Shown here: positions 10,731 through 25,474 of the stretch, piece by piece
Numbering within the stretch: position 1 is the first letter of the stretch
Layout of the letters: the number at the start of each line of letters is the position of its first letter
DNA from: Xiphydria camelus
Lineage: Eukaryota; Arthropoda; Insecta; Hymenoptera; Xiphydriidae
Reading direction: 5' to 3'
Assembly: GCA_963678675.1 (NCBI GenBank)
Contig: OY783199.1
Coordinates: forward strand, 16,078,348 to 16,142,347
Length of the DNA stretch: 64,000 nt
The notes under the pieces: model-generated
Database searches by the model: none
Seen by the model: the letters and a program-made list of their open reading frames with translations, nothing else
What the model was told of the DNA's origin: nothing
Made by a program: the position numbers and the translations under genes

Positions 10731-11650
10731 CACTGAGACGAAAATTTGCTTTACCGAAATAAATGTGTTTTTGGATAGTCCTATAACATCATATTTATTC
10801 GATTCGAATGAACACCGATTTGATCCAAATAATTCTATTGGTATTAGCAAAAATCAGCTCAGTAAATTTATTGAATAATCTCATGTGTACGGCGAACTTA
10901 TGATGTCATGACGAAACTATTCTTAAGAAAGCAGCGCGTAGGGTCTGCTCTCTAATATCGTATGAATGTTTATATGAAACGATATACACCTAGAGAGATT
11001 GATTTTTGATTGATGAAATGTTTATTGTTCAAATAGAACAAATCATAATGCCCTGAAATCAGGGCAAGCGTATAGTATACAATTTTAAAACAGCGTAAGC
11101 TAATATAATAGACTTTAAGCACGGGTACATAGAAAGTATACCTAAGCGCAATAAAATAGTAATAGTGTAAGTATAATGAAGAGCGTTCTCGCTCATTTAA
11201 AAGTTAACAATCGTAAACACGCAGATAAACAAAACAGTTAAGTAAAATCAATTAAACAATACCAAAATCAAACAGCAGCAGCGCAGGGGTATAAAGCATA
11301 ACGAGTAATAATAATATAAGCGAGTATGTAAAAAAAAGAGAGAGAAAAAGAGAGAAAGAACTAAGGATCAACTGTATTAGAAGTCTTTCTTTGTGAGTAA
11401 GTCTCTCGGAGCTCTCCTAAGAGTAAAGCCGTTAGTCACGTTTGGTAATAAAATTATAACTTCCACTCTCTCAACTACAGCGTTTTATTTAATTCTTTTC
11501 ATATCACCTGGCTTCCATCATAATCAATAATAATATTCAATTAAATCAATAATATTTACATACGATCCGGTATTCATTCTGATCGAATAAATGTGCTCTT
11601 AGGACTATAAAAAAACCGTTTACTTCGATGAAGCAAATTTTTTTCTCAGT
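10731..11650. repeat. CACTGAG element, family K, copy 1, split by an LTR-like insertion
   Basis: The left half starts CACTGAGACGAAAATTTGCT with GAAATAAATGTG. The right half contains AATAAATGTGCTCTTAGG and ends AAATTTTTTTCTCAGT. The halves are separated by the 640-bp insertion at 10881-11520. Copies are at 36785 and 58765. Confidence 0.65.
10881..11520. mobile_element. Probable solo LTR with 5-bp target duplication TAATC
   Basis: TAATC at 10876-10880 is repeated at 11521-11525 exactly where the family K element is interrupted. The insertion has no ORF, contains AATAAA-type signals and a TATAAA-like GGTATAAAGC, and ends GGCTTCCATCA. A 5-bp duplication and this size fit an LTR of the BEL/Pao type. 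The left end reads TCATGTG, so the expected TG start is not exact. The class is inferred; the insertion and its duplication are seen. Confidence 0.5.
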
Positions 11651-11981
11651 ATAGTTACAGCAACGAAAATTTAGTTCAAGTAAATAATATAATTAGCTTC
11701 TTCGATTAAACATTCATTCAAATAATTATATAATGATATAAGATACTATTTAGAAATGGACGAGATCTCGAAATTTTTCTAAGCATTTGTTTTCACGCCT
11801 CGCAACCCGCCAGCAGTTATCGCACGCGTCGTTATCCGATGTTAGAGCGATAAGATAACACCTGCTCGTGGCTCGAAACGATTTCTCTTTACGTTTCGTC
11901 GGAGTAACACGCCGTCTTTCTGTCGATCCAGCGAACGGGTTGGATATCCGCTCCTCGATTGAGTCCCGCGAAGAGACGATC

Positions 11982-12097
11982 ATGACCGATCGAATCGAGA
12001 AGCGCGATTCCAAAAGCGAGACCGTCGCGTCGAGGACGAAGGACGAGGAAGAGGATTACGGAACGGACGTGGATGGATGGCCTTTTCGCGGAGGAAA
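11982..12097 (+). CDS. Caspase exon 1 (prodomain)
   Basis: Begins MTDRIEKRDS and encodes an acidic, lysine-rich prodomain ending DGWPFRGGK. Donor GGAAA|GTGAGTG leaves two bases of a codon (phase 2). A codon Lys39 is completed by the G that opens exon 2. Non-coding 5' exons further upstream cannot be excluded. Confidence 0.8.
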
Positions 12098-15000
12098 GTG
12101 AGTGTACATGCGTGTGTGTGGTGTATGCGATATTTTTCAACTAGGTTGCAGCGGTGCACGCGAAGCGTGGCCGGTGATAAAAAGTAAATGATGCGAAAGA
12201 AAATCGAAGCCAGTGGATAGCGGACTACGGTGTCACGTGTGACAAATGTGTATACTTTTAATTCCGTGAAATGTTATACAATATTTGAATTACGGTCGGC
12301 GTTCATCGCGCGATGTTGATTGGATGACAATCATTAGAAAAGTGAGGAAGAGGCGAGAGATAATGGAATTCGCCTCGCATTGGACGCTTATTATCAGTTA
12401 TCAGTGCATCAGCCGCGCCAACATTTTGACGGTCATCGTGATAAACGGGGGAATGACGCAGCCCCGATTGCGATATCAATATTGTATTCCGCTATTATTG
12501 CGCTGCTTTTCGGTTCGTATCGAATGCGACTTTGATAAAGTCTCACCCATTTTTTATTCCGAGCAAAGTATACGGTACGTGAGTTACGGAACGGGAAGGT
12601 CGTTTAATCGACGGGGTGATTTAGAAGCTGTTTACGAGCGTCGTTCGTTCCGCGAGTGAATTGCAGGGAAAACAAAACTAAATACAGCGAAACGAATTGA
12701 AATAAGTACAGGACTTTGACGTACATCGTTCGTCAAAAATTGGAAGTAAAAGAGAAATCACTCGCAATGTGTGTGAATGCCGATGCAGTAGTGTACGCCG
12801 AGCGAAACGTACACTGACAAAAATAATTTATTGATCGCCAGGCGGAAAAGTTCTATATGGATTATATCTAGTCCATATATATGGATTTGATCCTATATGG
12901 ATTATATATAATATAAATTATACAAAAATTTAAAAGATTCGAAAAATCCATATAAATATTCTATATGGATTATATACTGTCCATATATGGATTTGATCCT
13001 ATATGGATTATATATGATTTTTATATAAATCATATACGGATTATACATGGTTTATATACAGTATTATTTAAATTGTTTTCATTTCTGTGCAATCCATATA
13101 TAATAGATACACACACACCCATACATATGTATATATATGGTTTATATTGAAATCATATATAAATTTAATAAGCCCAAATTTAGTATACATGTCCCGTATA
13201 CAAAAATATATATAATTCATATATATATCTTTTCTACCTGGCTCTTGTCTTAAATAAATATACAGGGTGATTCGAAATGGGCGCACTTCCTCTCGTAGAG
13301 AGATTCTTCGCAAACAACTGAACCGAAAGTTCCTGTACAAAATTGTTGTGCTCCGCCTAGTTTACAAAATAATCCAGTTCGAAAATATCCAATCCAAAGT
13401 CAGATTCAAGGGACAAGATTTTAGACAGCAGCGAAACTCGCAGTAGTTATTCCAGCGTGCCTCCTCTGCAGCCTAGAATTTTGAAATCAATCATCGGAGC
13501 GGCGGAAGGCACCCTAATATTCGAAAAGCACCACCTGAGTCGTAAAAAAATTCACCAAATTTGTGCGGAGCACAAAAATTTTGTACAGGAACTTTCGGTT
13601 CAGTTTTTTTGCGAAGAATCTCTCTACGAGAGGAAGTGCGCCCATTTCGAATCACCCTGTATCTTGGCGCTATTCATGTCGACGGTTACTTCGATCGGTA
13701 AATTTTCGTTCTCAGTGTTCGCGAAGAAGAGAAACCTACTTCGCATTGCAATTAACGTCGCGCGCCTCTTATTCCTCCCCCGGGAAATAGCAGGTGCGTC
13801 GATCGACTGGGCTTGTCTCGCGACGTGATTAAACTCGGGGTTTTCGGGACTCCGACGGGTCGACGGAATGCTCGGAAAAAATAAAACTCGAAGGATTTAA
13901 ATTATTCCGGGGACGTCGAGTTCCGTAAAATCCACGCTGCCGGGATGGCGTAATATCGTAAATCCATCGGGAGAGCGAAACAAAGCGCGGGCGTCGCGTT
14001 TACGCGCGCCGGCAGATTGGAGGCGTTCGATATACGACGTGCGCTTGAAAGCTCGATGAGGAAAGTTTCGATGACGCCACTTTACGCCACGTCGGGTAAC
14101 GCGACGCGATGCTTCGCACGCGGGATGAATGCGTTTATGGCGACTTGGTAGTTTCCGTAAGCGTACATCGTGCGAGCGTCTTTTGATGATCTTAACGGAT
14201 GCGAACACACGTTTTCAAGTCTGTAGAATTCGCAAGCTCGTGTATAATACAGGAACGTTGCGATTATAACGTGACGCACCGCGTATACACCGAGAGAAGG
14301 ATTCATTCACACTGAGAAGAAGCTTAATTGAATACGAACTTACTAAAAAGTTTATTAGTCAGAAATTGAAATTTATTTGTATCGAACGAAACTCTATTAG
14401 AACTGAACGAATGTTCGACGAATCTACCAGAACATTTATTTGCTCCAAATTTATTTGTTCTCATCATCAATAAATTTCTATTCATCGTGAATAAATTCTC
14501 TACTAGGTTCGCATTCAAATAAATCTTTTCTGGGTGTATGTATAATACATCTGTGTATCCAAGTACTTCGTCGCCACTTAAATAGACTAATATGTACATA
14601 AATTGTAAGTAGGGGAAGGTGGGGCAAGTTGACGAGGTTAAGCGAAAACAGCCTACAAAAAATAACACAATATTTTAATTTTAAACAAAGGAGTATATTA
14701 TTAAAGATGCAGGATTCAACTATTATTTGCAACCATAAAAATAAAAAAAGTTATCCAAAAAGGGTACAAAAAGGAAACATTACAATTGCTGTGCATTTTC
14801 GTCATCTTACCCCATCTACGGGGCAAGATGACGACTATACACAAAAGTCACATTTAAACGGGCCATGCTTTTCATATCCAGTGCAAGCTTCATGCCACCA
14901 CGATTCGCACAATCCACGCTTTATCCAGTCTTCGGATGGAGGCTCATATCCTGGATATGAAATGTCTTTGTTTTTAGCAGAATGAATTAACGATCTAGTC

Positions 15001-18000
15001 GAAGATTTCTGAAACACATCCTTTTTTACTCTCTCAACTTTTTTTGCTTTCTTAACATCTTTGCTATTTTGTTCTCTTTCTTTCTGTTCTAGTTCTTCTT
15101 TGTTTAAAGTAGCAGTTAGTATAGAGGCTTTTTGTGTTTCTTTCTCTTAGTTTTTTTACAGAGGGCGATTATATTTTGGAAAGGGTCTAATTTCAATCAA
15201 CCTACGAAGGGTAGGTTCTGGTATGTATTTCAGAGAGTCTACTGCCATTATTCACTGTCATATTTTCTTCCAGAACAGCATGGATGGCAGCGATTAAATT
15301 GTATTCCGACCAAGACCGATGATTGCTTTCTTTCTTATAATTTCTTACCATCTCCAAAAAATATATAAAATTTTTCTCATTTCATTTTAATTAACAGACG
15401 TTATCTTCTTTCATGAAATAACATTTATAAAATAAGGGGCAAGATGACGAGTTCGTCATCTTACCCCCGTCAACTTGCCCCCACTAGTAGGATTTTAAAG
15501 AAAATTATTTTTTTAATAGAAACACATGTTTTTATGTCGAAGTTTAACTGTACTCTACTTATACTAATCCTACTTAATATAATTAGCTATTTGCCAGTAA
15601 AATTCTAACCTTTGTTTTTTTGTAAATCGTTATTTTGATTGAGAACGATTTTATAACACTATAGGTTAAAACACGCTCGATTCTGTAATCCCGGCTAAAT
15701 TAATACTGGCGCCATTTATGTTCGTATGGTATAGTTACGTCCTAGGAAGGTTGTCATAGCCAGTTTGCTTTGCAGAAATCTTCTCTCGGTTTTTGTAAAT
15801 AACGAATTCGTCATCTTGCCCCGTTCGTCATCTTGCCCCACCTTACCCTACTGCAAATTTAGCTCACATAGATTTTCAAACGCGTCAAAGCTGCGCGCTT
15901 TCGGGTACTTGGTTATTAAATACATTTGCTGCATTACATTTTTGTCGAAATAATATAAATAAAATGCTAAATGTGTACTCAATGCAGGTATAATTTTTAT
16001 AAATACGTCGCTGTGTAATAAATAGAGAAATTAATTTGAATCACTTTATAATGTAACAATTTATTTAAGAATAATTATTTTTTACGTGGCAAAATAAATA
16101 TAAACATTGCATGAAGATCGTGGCAATCACATAAATTGATCCGAACAGCTCCGCTCGTGTTATTCAGTACATATTCACTTTGGCAGGGTTTACGGCGGCT
16201 CTTTTTTAGTGGGGCCTCACCTGGTCGAACGATTTCGGCGAGGGCGCGCGATAAGGGACGACGAGATAGGATAACTCGTAATACCTACGTAACGATCGGG
16301 TGCCGAGCGCCGTAAAAGTTTCGAGCAAACCGGAGGGTGTATTTTGTATTTTGCGAAAGCGAGGGGGGGGGGGGGTCAACGGACTTCTACGGATTCTGAG
16401 AAGCCTTCGAATCGTATCGCCTTCCCCTCCGTCCTTATCCGATTCCCTCCCGGCAGCGCTTTCGAATCCGTCGAGATTTCCATTCTTTGGACGATTTAGA
16501 GCTCTCTCATTTCTTCTATTATCACGGTCTTACGTCCGCCCGCGGCGTTCTTAGCGGGAGTTCATAAAATATATACTACAGCGCGCGAGCATTTTAGCTC
16601 TCCCTGCATTTGTCCGTAGCACGGAAGATCTCTTATCTTTGTTTATCTGTATCAGGGTGACTGGAAAAAACTTGATTAAAGAATTTTTTGACTATTCCCT
16701 GACTTTTCCCTGATTTTTGTTCGTGACTATTTCGGATTAAATTTTGTAAGTATTCCCTGATATTTTTATTTATATCTCAGGAGTTTTCTATAATCAAATC
16801 GACAAAGCTATAAATAATTGTAATACAAGAACACGAGATTACAAAATCGTTTATGCGTTAAGAAAGTAATGTTGATGGTAGAGACCTTAATTTTAGTCGA
16901 CGGGATACACACGGAGACGACAGTTCATTAATAGTAAATAAATGAAATTTGAAATATGGCGAAATAAATATTTCGTTAGACTAAGAAAATATGTGTTAAT
17001 TATTCAAATGTTTATTCCATTCAAGTGGTTGCCTTAAATGATCAAATTGTGCCAAATAAATATCGTAACGGTTAATGAATATTTCCTTGATCCGATAAAA
17101 TGTTTATTTCACAATATCCAACTAAACATTTATTAACTGTTTATTAAATACACTGTTTTCTCGGCGCACGTTCGCTGCTACCAGAAATATCTAAAGCAGC
17201 AATGTTAACTCCATTGTGAAATGTATAAATGGTGAAATTTCAAGAAATTAACTCTACTTTATTTATTATATAATTTCCAGTAAAAATTCAAAATTCCCTG
17301 ACATTTCCTTAATTTTTCCCCGATTAATCAAATTCCCTGAAATTTCCCGATTTTCCCCGTTTTCCAAGCCTGTAGTCACCCTGTTATATACGTGAGAAGT
17401 TTTCGCATAGATTTTTTTATCGCGTACAGCATAAAACCATTTGCCCCGTATAAACGCGTCATCCCGAAAGATATTGCGAGCACCTCGTCGGTGGGGTAGT
17501 ACGTAGTTTCGAGTCCAAAGTCGACGCTTCGAAGTGATCCAACGTAAGATAATATTGTCGTTAGCCGGCGTTCCTTCATCGGGGTGAGTTTCTCTCAAAC
17601 CGAATTCGGTGTCTAAACGGAGCGAATGAGCCTCATTCACCTCGATCTCGATCTCGACAGTGTCGTTGAAAGCTTTTACTCGTAGAGGGGAAATTCGGGG
17701 ACCAGAGTTCGACTCTTCGAATCGAGTTGGCCTCACTGGAAGCCTATATACAATTTCCAGCGATTCGTCATTAATGAACCCATAGGAGAGACGCGTTCCC
17801 TCCCATTTGAGCTGTTTATAAATATTTTATGACGAACTACCGCGTCGATGTATATCGGCGCGCGTGTCTTTCCCTCGTCCTTCGTATCTTATTCAAAGGG
17901 GACGAACCGCCCGGTGCCGTGATGCGGATATATGGTTGCTCGTCGATATTCCTTGGATATCGATGTCGGGATAGCTCGCGATGTCTCGTAGCCTCGTAGA

Positions 18001-21000
18001 CCGAGCGTTACATATCGTACGGAAGAGTTTCGCGTGGCGTGTATTTTACAAAGCGATTGTGTAGTAATTAGCAGTGTTGTTATAAATAGAATGGCAATAC
18101 CTACGACATAAAGAAATTGTTTCGTTTACTGAAACTAAGCGAATATTACTAAAAAATCGTAGTAATGTTTCTGCGATAAATAATTCCATTTTAACAGTAG
18201 TTATTATTGAAATGAACATCATTAATTATTATTTTTTATCGCTATTAAGTGTACAGTGCTTCCGAGAATTGCTCAAATTTTGTGTTAATTCTGACTCAAT
18301 GTTCGTTATTTATTTTTTGCTGTAAATAGTATTACACATTATAGAATATATTGCATCATAAACCCGGTAATTATATAGTATTTTACATGCAAAGTCTGCA
18401 TTATTCTTTTAGTAGATATTTCGACAATACGTCATATAAACCTTATCCTAATTTTTATCACGATTTGTTGTGGCGCTAACTGTGATTGATGTCAAAAGAT
18501 AATAATTTTTTTCCGTGCGGTAAAGCAGTTCTGTACGTATAACAATTCTTATTTTATGTACATTTCGCGTAAATTAAAGAGTTAATAAATTCTAATCATT
18601 TCTGATAGAGAATCGATCGTCGAATGAAGCGATTAATAAATTCTTTCTTCGTTCGAACGAATCCACTTTGAAAAATCGACGAGTAAAGTCGTATAAGTCG
18701 GCTACGATATAAAGCTATGTAATACGTACGTATATATAGAGTACGAGCCACTCACGCGTGCAGGAACGTCTACATTAATTTGCCAGAACGCGCCGTTGGA
18801 CATCGCGTAAAAGAATTACAACCGACGTGAAAAATGATGAAATGCCGTGGCGTCGAGCGCGCTCCGATAACGTGCTCCGTACACAATTCGCCGGCTCGTA
18901 AATAAAGTCGCTTCGATAGATCGCGTAGAAACTGGAAAGGCGGCGGGGCTGTTGCGTGCGTATCGCGTGTCAAATAGACTGCGGTAGCGAGTGACGCGGA
19001 TCCGCTAACGCCAATTCACACATTTGACAACGCGATAAATTTATCGCAGTTATCAGTCAAAAGAGCGCGAAACGCGTCGAGCGCGTAGCATCGCGGAAAA
19101 TCCATCTCGGTACACGCAAGGGATGATGATCTCGGGTTTGATGGTTATCTATGTAGCTCGGCAGATGGAGGTAGTAGCGAGTACGCGTGTCAACCTGGCA
19201 ACGCGGATATGTGTACACTGAGAAAAATAACTTTTATTTATATATATTTTTGTATATAGAACATAATATATAAATCTGGGCTTATTTATAATTTATATAT
19301 AAATCATGTATGGATCTTCATTAGTTTAGTTAAACTGACCACTTTTTGGTAAGAACAACTAAACGTTTGGTTGGAATAATTAAACATTTGGTTAAAATAA
19401 TTAAATATTTAGTTCAACTTACCAATATTTTGGTTCCCAGGCGGAAAAATTCGATATATTTTTTCTATATAATCTCTGTATGTGGTTTTGGTCATACATG
19501 GATTATATGATTCCTATATTAACCATAATATATAAAGACTATATATGAATTATACAAACGTTCAAAAATCTGTATATAGACCTTATATGGTTAATATAGA
19601 GAAATCATATATAATTCCTATATGACCAGAACCACACATCTGGATTATATATAAAATACATCGAACTTTCCCACCTGAATTGGAATAAGTAAACGTGTTT
19701 AACTAAATACGTTTTGTCATTCTAACCCAATTATTCTTCTCATTGTCAGTGTACAGCTTTGCAATTTTCGAGTTAAGCAGCAATGTCCGCGGCCGATAAT
19801 CGGATCGGTGACCCCTCCTGACTTATTCATCTTCTTGCCCTATATAAACCTCCCCTATACCGCTGATCTCCCCTCTCCTCCACGCATCCATAGCACAAAA
19901 ATCTTCGAGCTTTTTCGAACCGAAGGAATTGGAAATTATAATTCGAGTCGCTGGCGCGAGTCGGCGTTTCTTACATACAGCGATTTTAGAAGGAAGCAAT
20001 GAAGAAAAAGAACTTCCTGTAATACCCGAATGATGTACCGAGAGTTTTCTCGCTTTCTCTGCATCGTCGACGAGAATTCGATCGTCGTTACCGCCCGAAG
20101 ACATCTCTCCTTTCCCCTTTCCCTCGCTGCCATCTCATTGAATTACTCCCACCCCCTCTCCCCCTCCCTCTACACGCCCCTATACGCGTCCCTGCACTTT
20201 CAACCCCGCCGAAAAGTCGATGTTGCGCTTCCGCGGCTTAGCCCGCAGCGGAAAGTATATCCACCGGTCAGTTGGCTACGTGTACGGGAAGCATAAAACA
20301 ACCTGGCGATGCACTCTCGTCCGAACTAGGTTTCAAAGTGGTGTAGTTGCGGAGGATCGCTCAGAGGGATGCCTCTGAGGGACTTCTCGGGGGTGGCAGT
20401 AAAGCGGAGGAACGCTTAAGAGGGTTTTTCCCTTGGAGTCGCGGCGGAGAGGAAAGATGAGAATCGCGCGGTGGAAAGGAAAAGAAATGAGGAGGAAGGG
20501 GTGGCTCGAACGGGAGAGTGTTTGATGCTGCGAGAGAGAGGTTCCCTTAGGCGTAAAAATCGTGAATATAAAGGTGAATCACGGACGAGAGGGACGTGGA
20601 TGGGGAGGACGCGAAGCTGGCGTTTGTGCTTGTCGCGTTGTTCTTTACTCCCCACTCCCGGCAGATCCTCCCCGAAGGAGTATTGCGTCTTGAAAAGGCC
20701 GGCCACTCTCGTATCTCCCGCTTACGTACTCGACGCGACTACTGACCTGCGATAATCCTACTCTCCCGCGTCGCACCCCGGTTGCATCGTGCATATTCCA
20801 CCCCCGGCGTTACTCTTCCGCCCTGCCGCAGGCGCATTGTAGCCCGAGCTGCGCGAATCGCTCCTTCGGAATAAGATTGAATTTTAAATCGACGTCGATG
20901 GATGTACGAGGCGATCGTGACGTTTGAATTTCTTCTCCTTTTGTATAATAGATGTATCTGTACGGTATTGTCGAGGGCAGGGGGAGGGTCTGGACGAAGC

Positions 21001-24000
21001 GGCGCAAAAGGGGCAAAAGCACGTGCTTTCTCGACTTTCGTCGCTTCGTCAATAGGGAGGTTCGGTATTTTTGAAATGTGCTTTAAAATAATAAATTTTG
21101 CGTTAGGAAACGCAACTGAGACGTTTAAAAAATTTGTTTTAAATTATTTTCGTCGAAAAGCCTATTTGAAACGTAAGCGTTCGAGCTTAGAAATGACGTC
21201 AAACCAATAGGAAATCGTTCCGGCGGACCATGCCCTAACTTTATTTGTTTATAACTGTGAATAGAGTTGTTATTTTTCCAAAATTTTTTTGTTGATCGAT
21301 TTCTGTGCCTCTTAGTTTTCATTTCAACCTGAAATCATTTTTTCCTATTTTTTTCCGAACCCCCCTATTATTTTATTCTCACGATCGCGTCGAGCCTCCG
21401 CTCGAAGTCTCGTATAAAAGGAGATTTCAGGGGAAATGGAAAATCGATAAAAGCTTTCTTTCTCTCCTTTCTATACGTCGTGACTTTTCTTCCCTTTAGA
21501 AATTTGACATTTTATGTAATTTTATAAGATTACGAGCTGAAGCTGAAATGAATTTTTACAAATATAAGTTTTTTATGCTCGTTTGTAATGAAGAAATGTT
21601 AGATCATAGGTAAATTTTTTAAAATAAAAAAAGCAGGTTTTATCAACGCGATCCATTTCCAATTTCCCTACAGGCACGAGACAGACGACTACACCGTATC
21701 GAGGCTGCAGGCAGTTTCCGTGGCCGTCGAACGGGACTCTGAAGTCTATAACATGAACCACCCGAGGAGGGGCGTGGCGCTGATTTTCAATCACGTTCAC
21801 TTCAAAAGCATGTCATCGAGGACGGGCACGGTGAAGGACTGCAACAATCTCAAGGAAGCCCTGGCGAATCTCGGTTTCGACGTGCGCGTTCACACGGACC
21901 CTACCTATAAAACTATCGCTTCTGTGTTGGAAGGAAGTAAGTATACGATCGGAATAAAAGTCGCGTCGCCGTGGAATCCTAGAAAAGGTTGGTCGGCGTT
22001 GGGATAGGAAACGTGGAAATCGTGATACGAGACGGCTAATTTAAGGGGAAAGGATCCACGATAGGCTCGCCAAGTGAAGATCCGATGAATGGATATGCAA
22101 ATCATCCCTGCGTCAGCCCCCTCTCCTCTTTCGACTCTTCGCTCCGCGCCACCGCTTTATTCTTATCGAGTTGTTTACATCGCGGGACGTATAGAAAACG
22201 GACGAGGCCCGTTTAAGGGTGGTTAGAACGGTGTTGCTCCTCTTCTCCCTTTCCTCGTCAAGAGAGTATTATGAAATGGGGAAATGTTTAATTTACGCGG
22301 TGATAATAATGCTAAATTTAAAGGAAACTCGAAACGGAAAGATCAATAATGAATTTGAATAACAAAAAGCAACGGATCCATGTTTGTTTTCCCTTTTTCT
22401 TCTCTTAAAATTTCGGAATCATGGAGAGCGTGGTTCCATCATCAAAACGCATGATAAAAAACTGTTCTACTTTCGTTTGACTCAAACGTTATAAAAATAA
22501 AATTTAAAGGAAACACAAGAAACGGAAAGTATAACTGAATTTGAATAACAAAAGGTAATGGAATTACACTCTTTTTTTTTCTTTTTTTCTTCTCTTAAAA
22601 TGTTGGTTCTGTCATCAAAACCCATAATGAAGAAACTGATCTACTTTCATTTAACTCCAACGTCTTAAAAACAAAATTTTGAGGAAATTCGAAACAGAAA
22701 GTTTAACAATGAACTTGAATGACAAAAGGCAATGGAATCACGCTCTTTTTCTTTCTTTCTTTATTCTCTTAAAATTTCAGTACCATAGAAAGTGTGATTC
22801 CGTCACCCAAACGCATGATGAAAAAACCGATCTACTTTCATTCGACTCCAACGTCTTAAAAACAGCGCCGCCAGTGTTAAGCTCCGAAACGGCGCATTAT
22901 CACAATCGAGACGAACGACGCGACGTAAAAATGGGCCCGCGAAAATTCGCGGGGAACTTTGGCTATAAAACGTGCTCTCGTCGGTCCTTTAAAACGTCAC
23001 CGGGGAGGAACGCATGCCGTCGAGTCGTAAAGCGTTTCGAAAACATCCCCTCGGTTACAGGATACGAGGCGCGTGCACGCCTAAGTGCCGCGATGGAAAG
23101 CTGCGAGCGAATCCTGGGGAAATTGAAATTCGATAGAAGAGATAACGAGGAGGGCACGCGCTGCGTTCGGGACAAAGCTTCAAGCTGAAAGAGACGAGCG
23201 GGAGACGCGCTCCTTTCTCGTGCGCGCGCGAGGAACTTGCCCCAATTAATTAAGGATTCCTACTCCCGAACGAGTCTTTCTGCGTGAGTCGCCCTTTTCG
23301 CGATCCGAAGTTCCTCCTCCGATTGAACCTCTCACCGAGGAGCCCTTTGCAGTCGATCGCGTCGAATCGGGAAATAATTAAAACTAATTATGTAGAATTA
23401 GGCTATTGCAGTTTCAGGTGCAGTGCAGTGCTCGAGGAAATTATTGCAGTAATAGAGAATTTTTAAAATTGAAATTCGCGCTTTCGTTATTTGAAAGTGG
23501 AGGTGGAGAGAGGCGGGTACTTTAATTCTCACAAGGGTAGCTTTCATGACGTGTTTCCGATTAACTAGCGATATAGTCCTTCCTCCGTGGAAGGACTTCG
23601 TTTATATAGGATCGAACGAATTCCAGAACAGAAGCTCATTACGCGCATATTAGTATAGTTTTTATCCTTAGAAGCGCCGATTGTCTCGCGAAACTTGCTC
23701 TCCGCGCGGGTCGAGTCTGACCCGATTTATTCGTTAATCGACTCGAAGCACGTAACGAGTTCTCGGCCGGAATTACGCGGTCAGTATTTTCACTTCGTCG
23801 TGTTTCTTTTCTCTTGGCTTCGCCTTTTCATTCTCCTCGTTTCACCCCCGGTTGCCGCATTGCTCGAAGAGGTTCGAAGTTCTCGCAGGAAACCTTCGTT
23901 CCTCTTGGGATTAAATAGCCAAAATCGACGATCCGCGTTCTCATTGTACTCCAAATAAGCCGAAATCAATTTCACGGTAGCCTGTCTGACGAAGGTGCAG

Positions 24001-25384
24001 ACTAGGATTAGAATCTAGAGCAGGGCGAACTTTTAATTTTTCGATTAGCTCGAAATTTTCATCACCTACAAATGCCACCCCTCTTAAGACGCGATAGAAC
24101 CAATATCACCCCTAACTCAACCTCCGTAGCTCTAAAAAGCTTCACATCTATCATACCCCGTAGACCAAACTCCAAAATGTACCCCTTATACGATAGCTAC
24201 AGCCAAAATCTTACTCGACAACCGAATTTTCCCCTTGGAACGGTCAAACAAATCAAGTCGTCGTCTCCGCAAAACGATTCCGCCTGATTTTTCACCAGCC
24301 TTCATTTCAACCCTTTTTCCCTGCGATCGTATCGCACCTTATCACCCAATATGGAAACGCCGCGCAAAGCGCAGTCCCTCCCAGCGTTTTTTCATCCTCT
24401 CACCGTATTTTCCCGCACAGTTGGATTGAATTTTAATTACGTTCGGTTTCGAAGCAACACGCTTGTATCGGCTTATCGCGGTGTCCCAGAATACTTTTTC
24501 GCGTGGTACGTACGCAACGCTATGGCGCGGGATGGCAATTGTCCGGTGCGTTACGTTCGCCACCGCCGTTCGACGGAATACATAAATTTGAACGCGCGAT
24601 GGGCCGGCATCTCTGCGAAATGAGAGGATTTGCTGTGGACCACCGAACAACACATGGTCCCGGGTCGTATCTCGGTCGGCGCGCGCGATCCAAGCCGTTA
24701 AAGCTTAATTGAAACACGAGTGCCTTTCGCGTGTGGGTGCGATTAGTTTACGAACGTATGTACATACGTAGCTGAGTCCTTGGATGGTACTCGTTGGACG
24801 ATGTTATATATGTATACGAATAGAGAGGAACGCGACCGGAGTGGCGAGTGTGTGCGTAGGTGCGAATCCCTCTACGCGAAATTAGACGCGGTGAATATAA
24901 GTCCTCGATTAGCCTTTCACCGGAGGGTTAAAGGGCGAATGTGTTGACTCGCAGATGTCGTTTCGACTCTGCACACTCTCTCGTGAGAGTTTCCACTCAG
25001 GCGGAAAAGTTTTACGTATTTTGTAAATAATCCATATATGGTTTTGGTCCTATATGGATTACATGTGGATTATATACAGATTTTTGAATGTTCGTATAAT
25101 CCACACTGAGAAATATAACCTAGTCGGTTTAATCTGAATCCTAAGACCATAATATCTAAACCGTTTGGTGAAAGTCAGATCCTCCGTCTGTCTAGTTAAA
25201 CTAATCATTCTCCAGTTAGAATAACTAGATATGTAGTTAAAATGACTAAACATGTTGTTGGAATAACGAAATATTTGGTTCAATTCACAAGAATTTTGGT
25301 TAGAATAACTAAATTCGTTTATCCAGATACCTTTTGTCATTCTGACCGTATTCTTTTTCTCAGTGCATATATGGTTCTTATATG

Positions 25385-25474
<90 letters not shown>

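Noticed and set aside
11868..11981. Longer N-terminus for the caspase starting at 11868
   Set aside because: The codon there is GTG, not ATG; the first in-frame ATG after the TAA at 11856 is 11982.
12285..12659. 124-codon + strand ORF in caspase intron 1
   Set aside because: No family resemblance and no start context; intronic position and random composition favour chance.
13457..13828. 123-codon ORF
   Set aside because: Mostly the right arm of the long-TIR element at 13261-13662.
17266..17736. 156-codon ORF on the - strand
   Set aside because: It crosses the boundary of a CAGGGTG element and single-copy DNA, so it cannot be one conserved gene.
22679..23188. 169-codon + strand ORF
   Set aside because: It begins in the third unit of a tandem repeat and runs into unrelated intron; the other units do not keep the frame.
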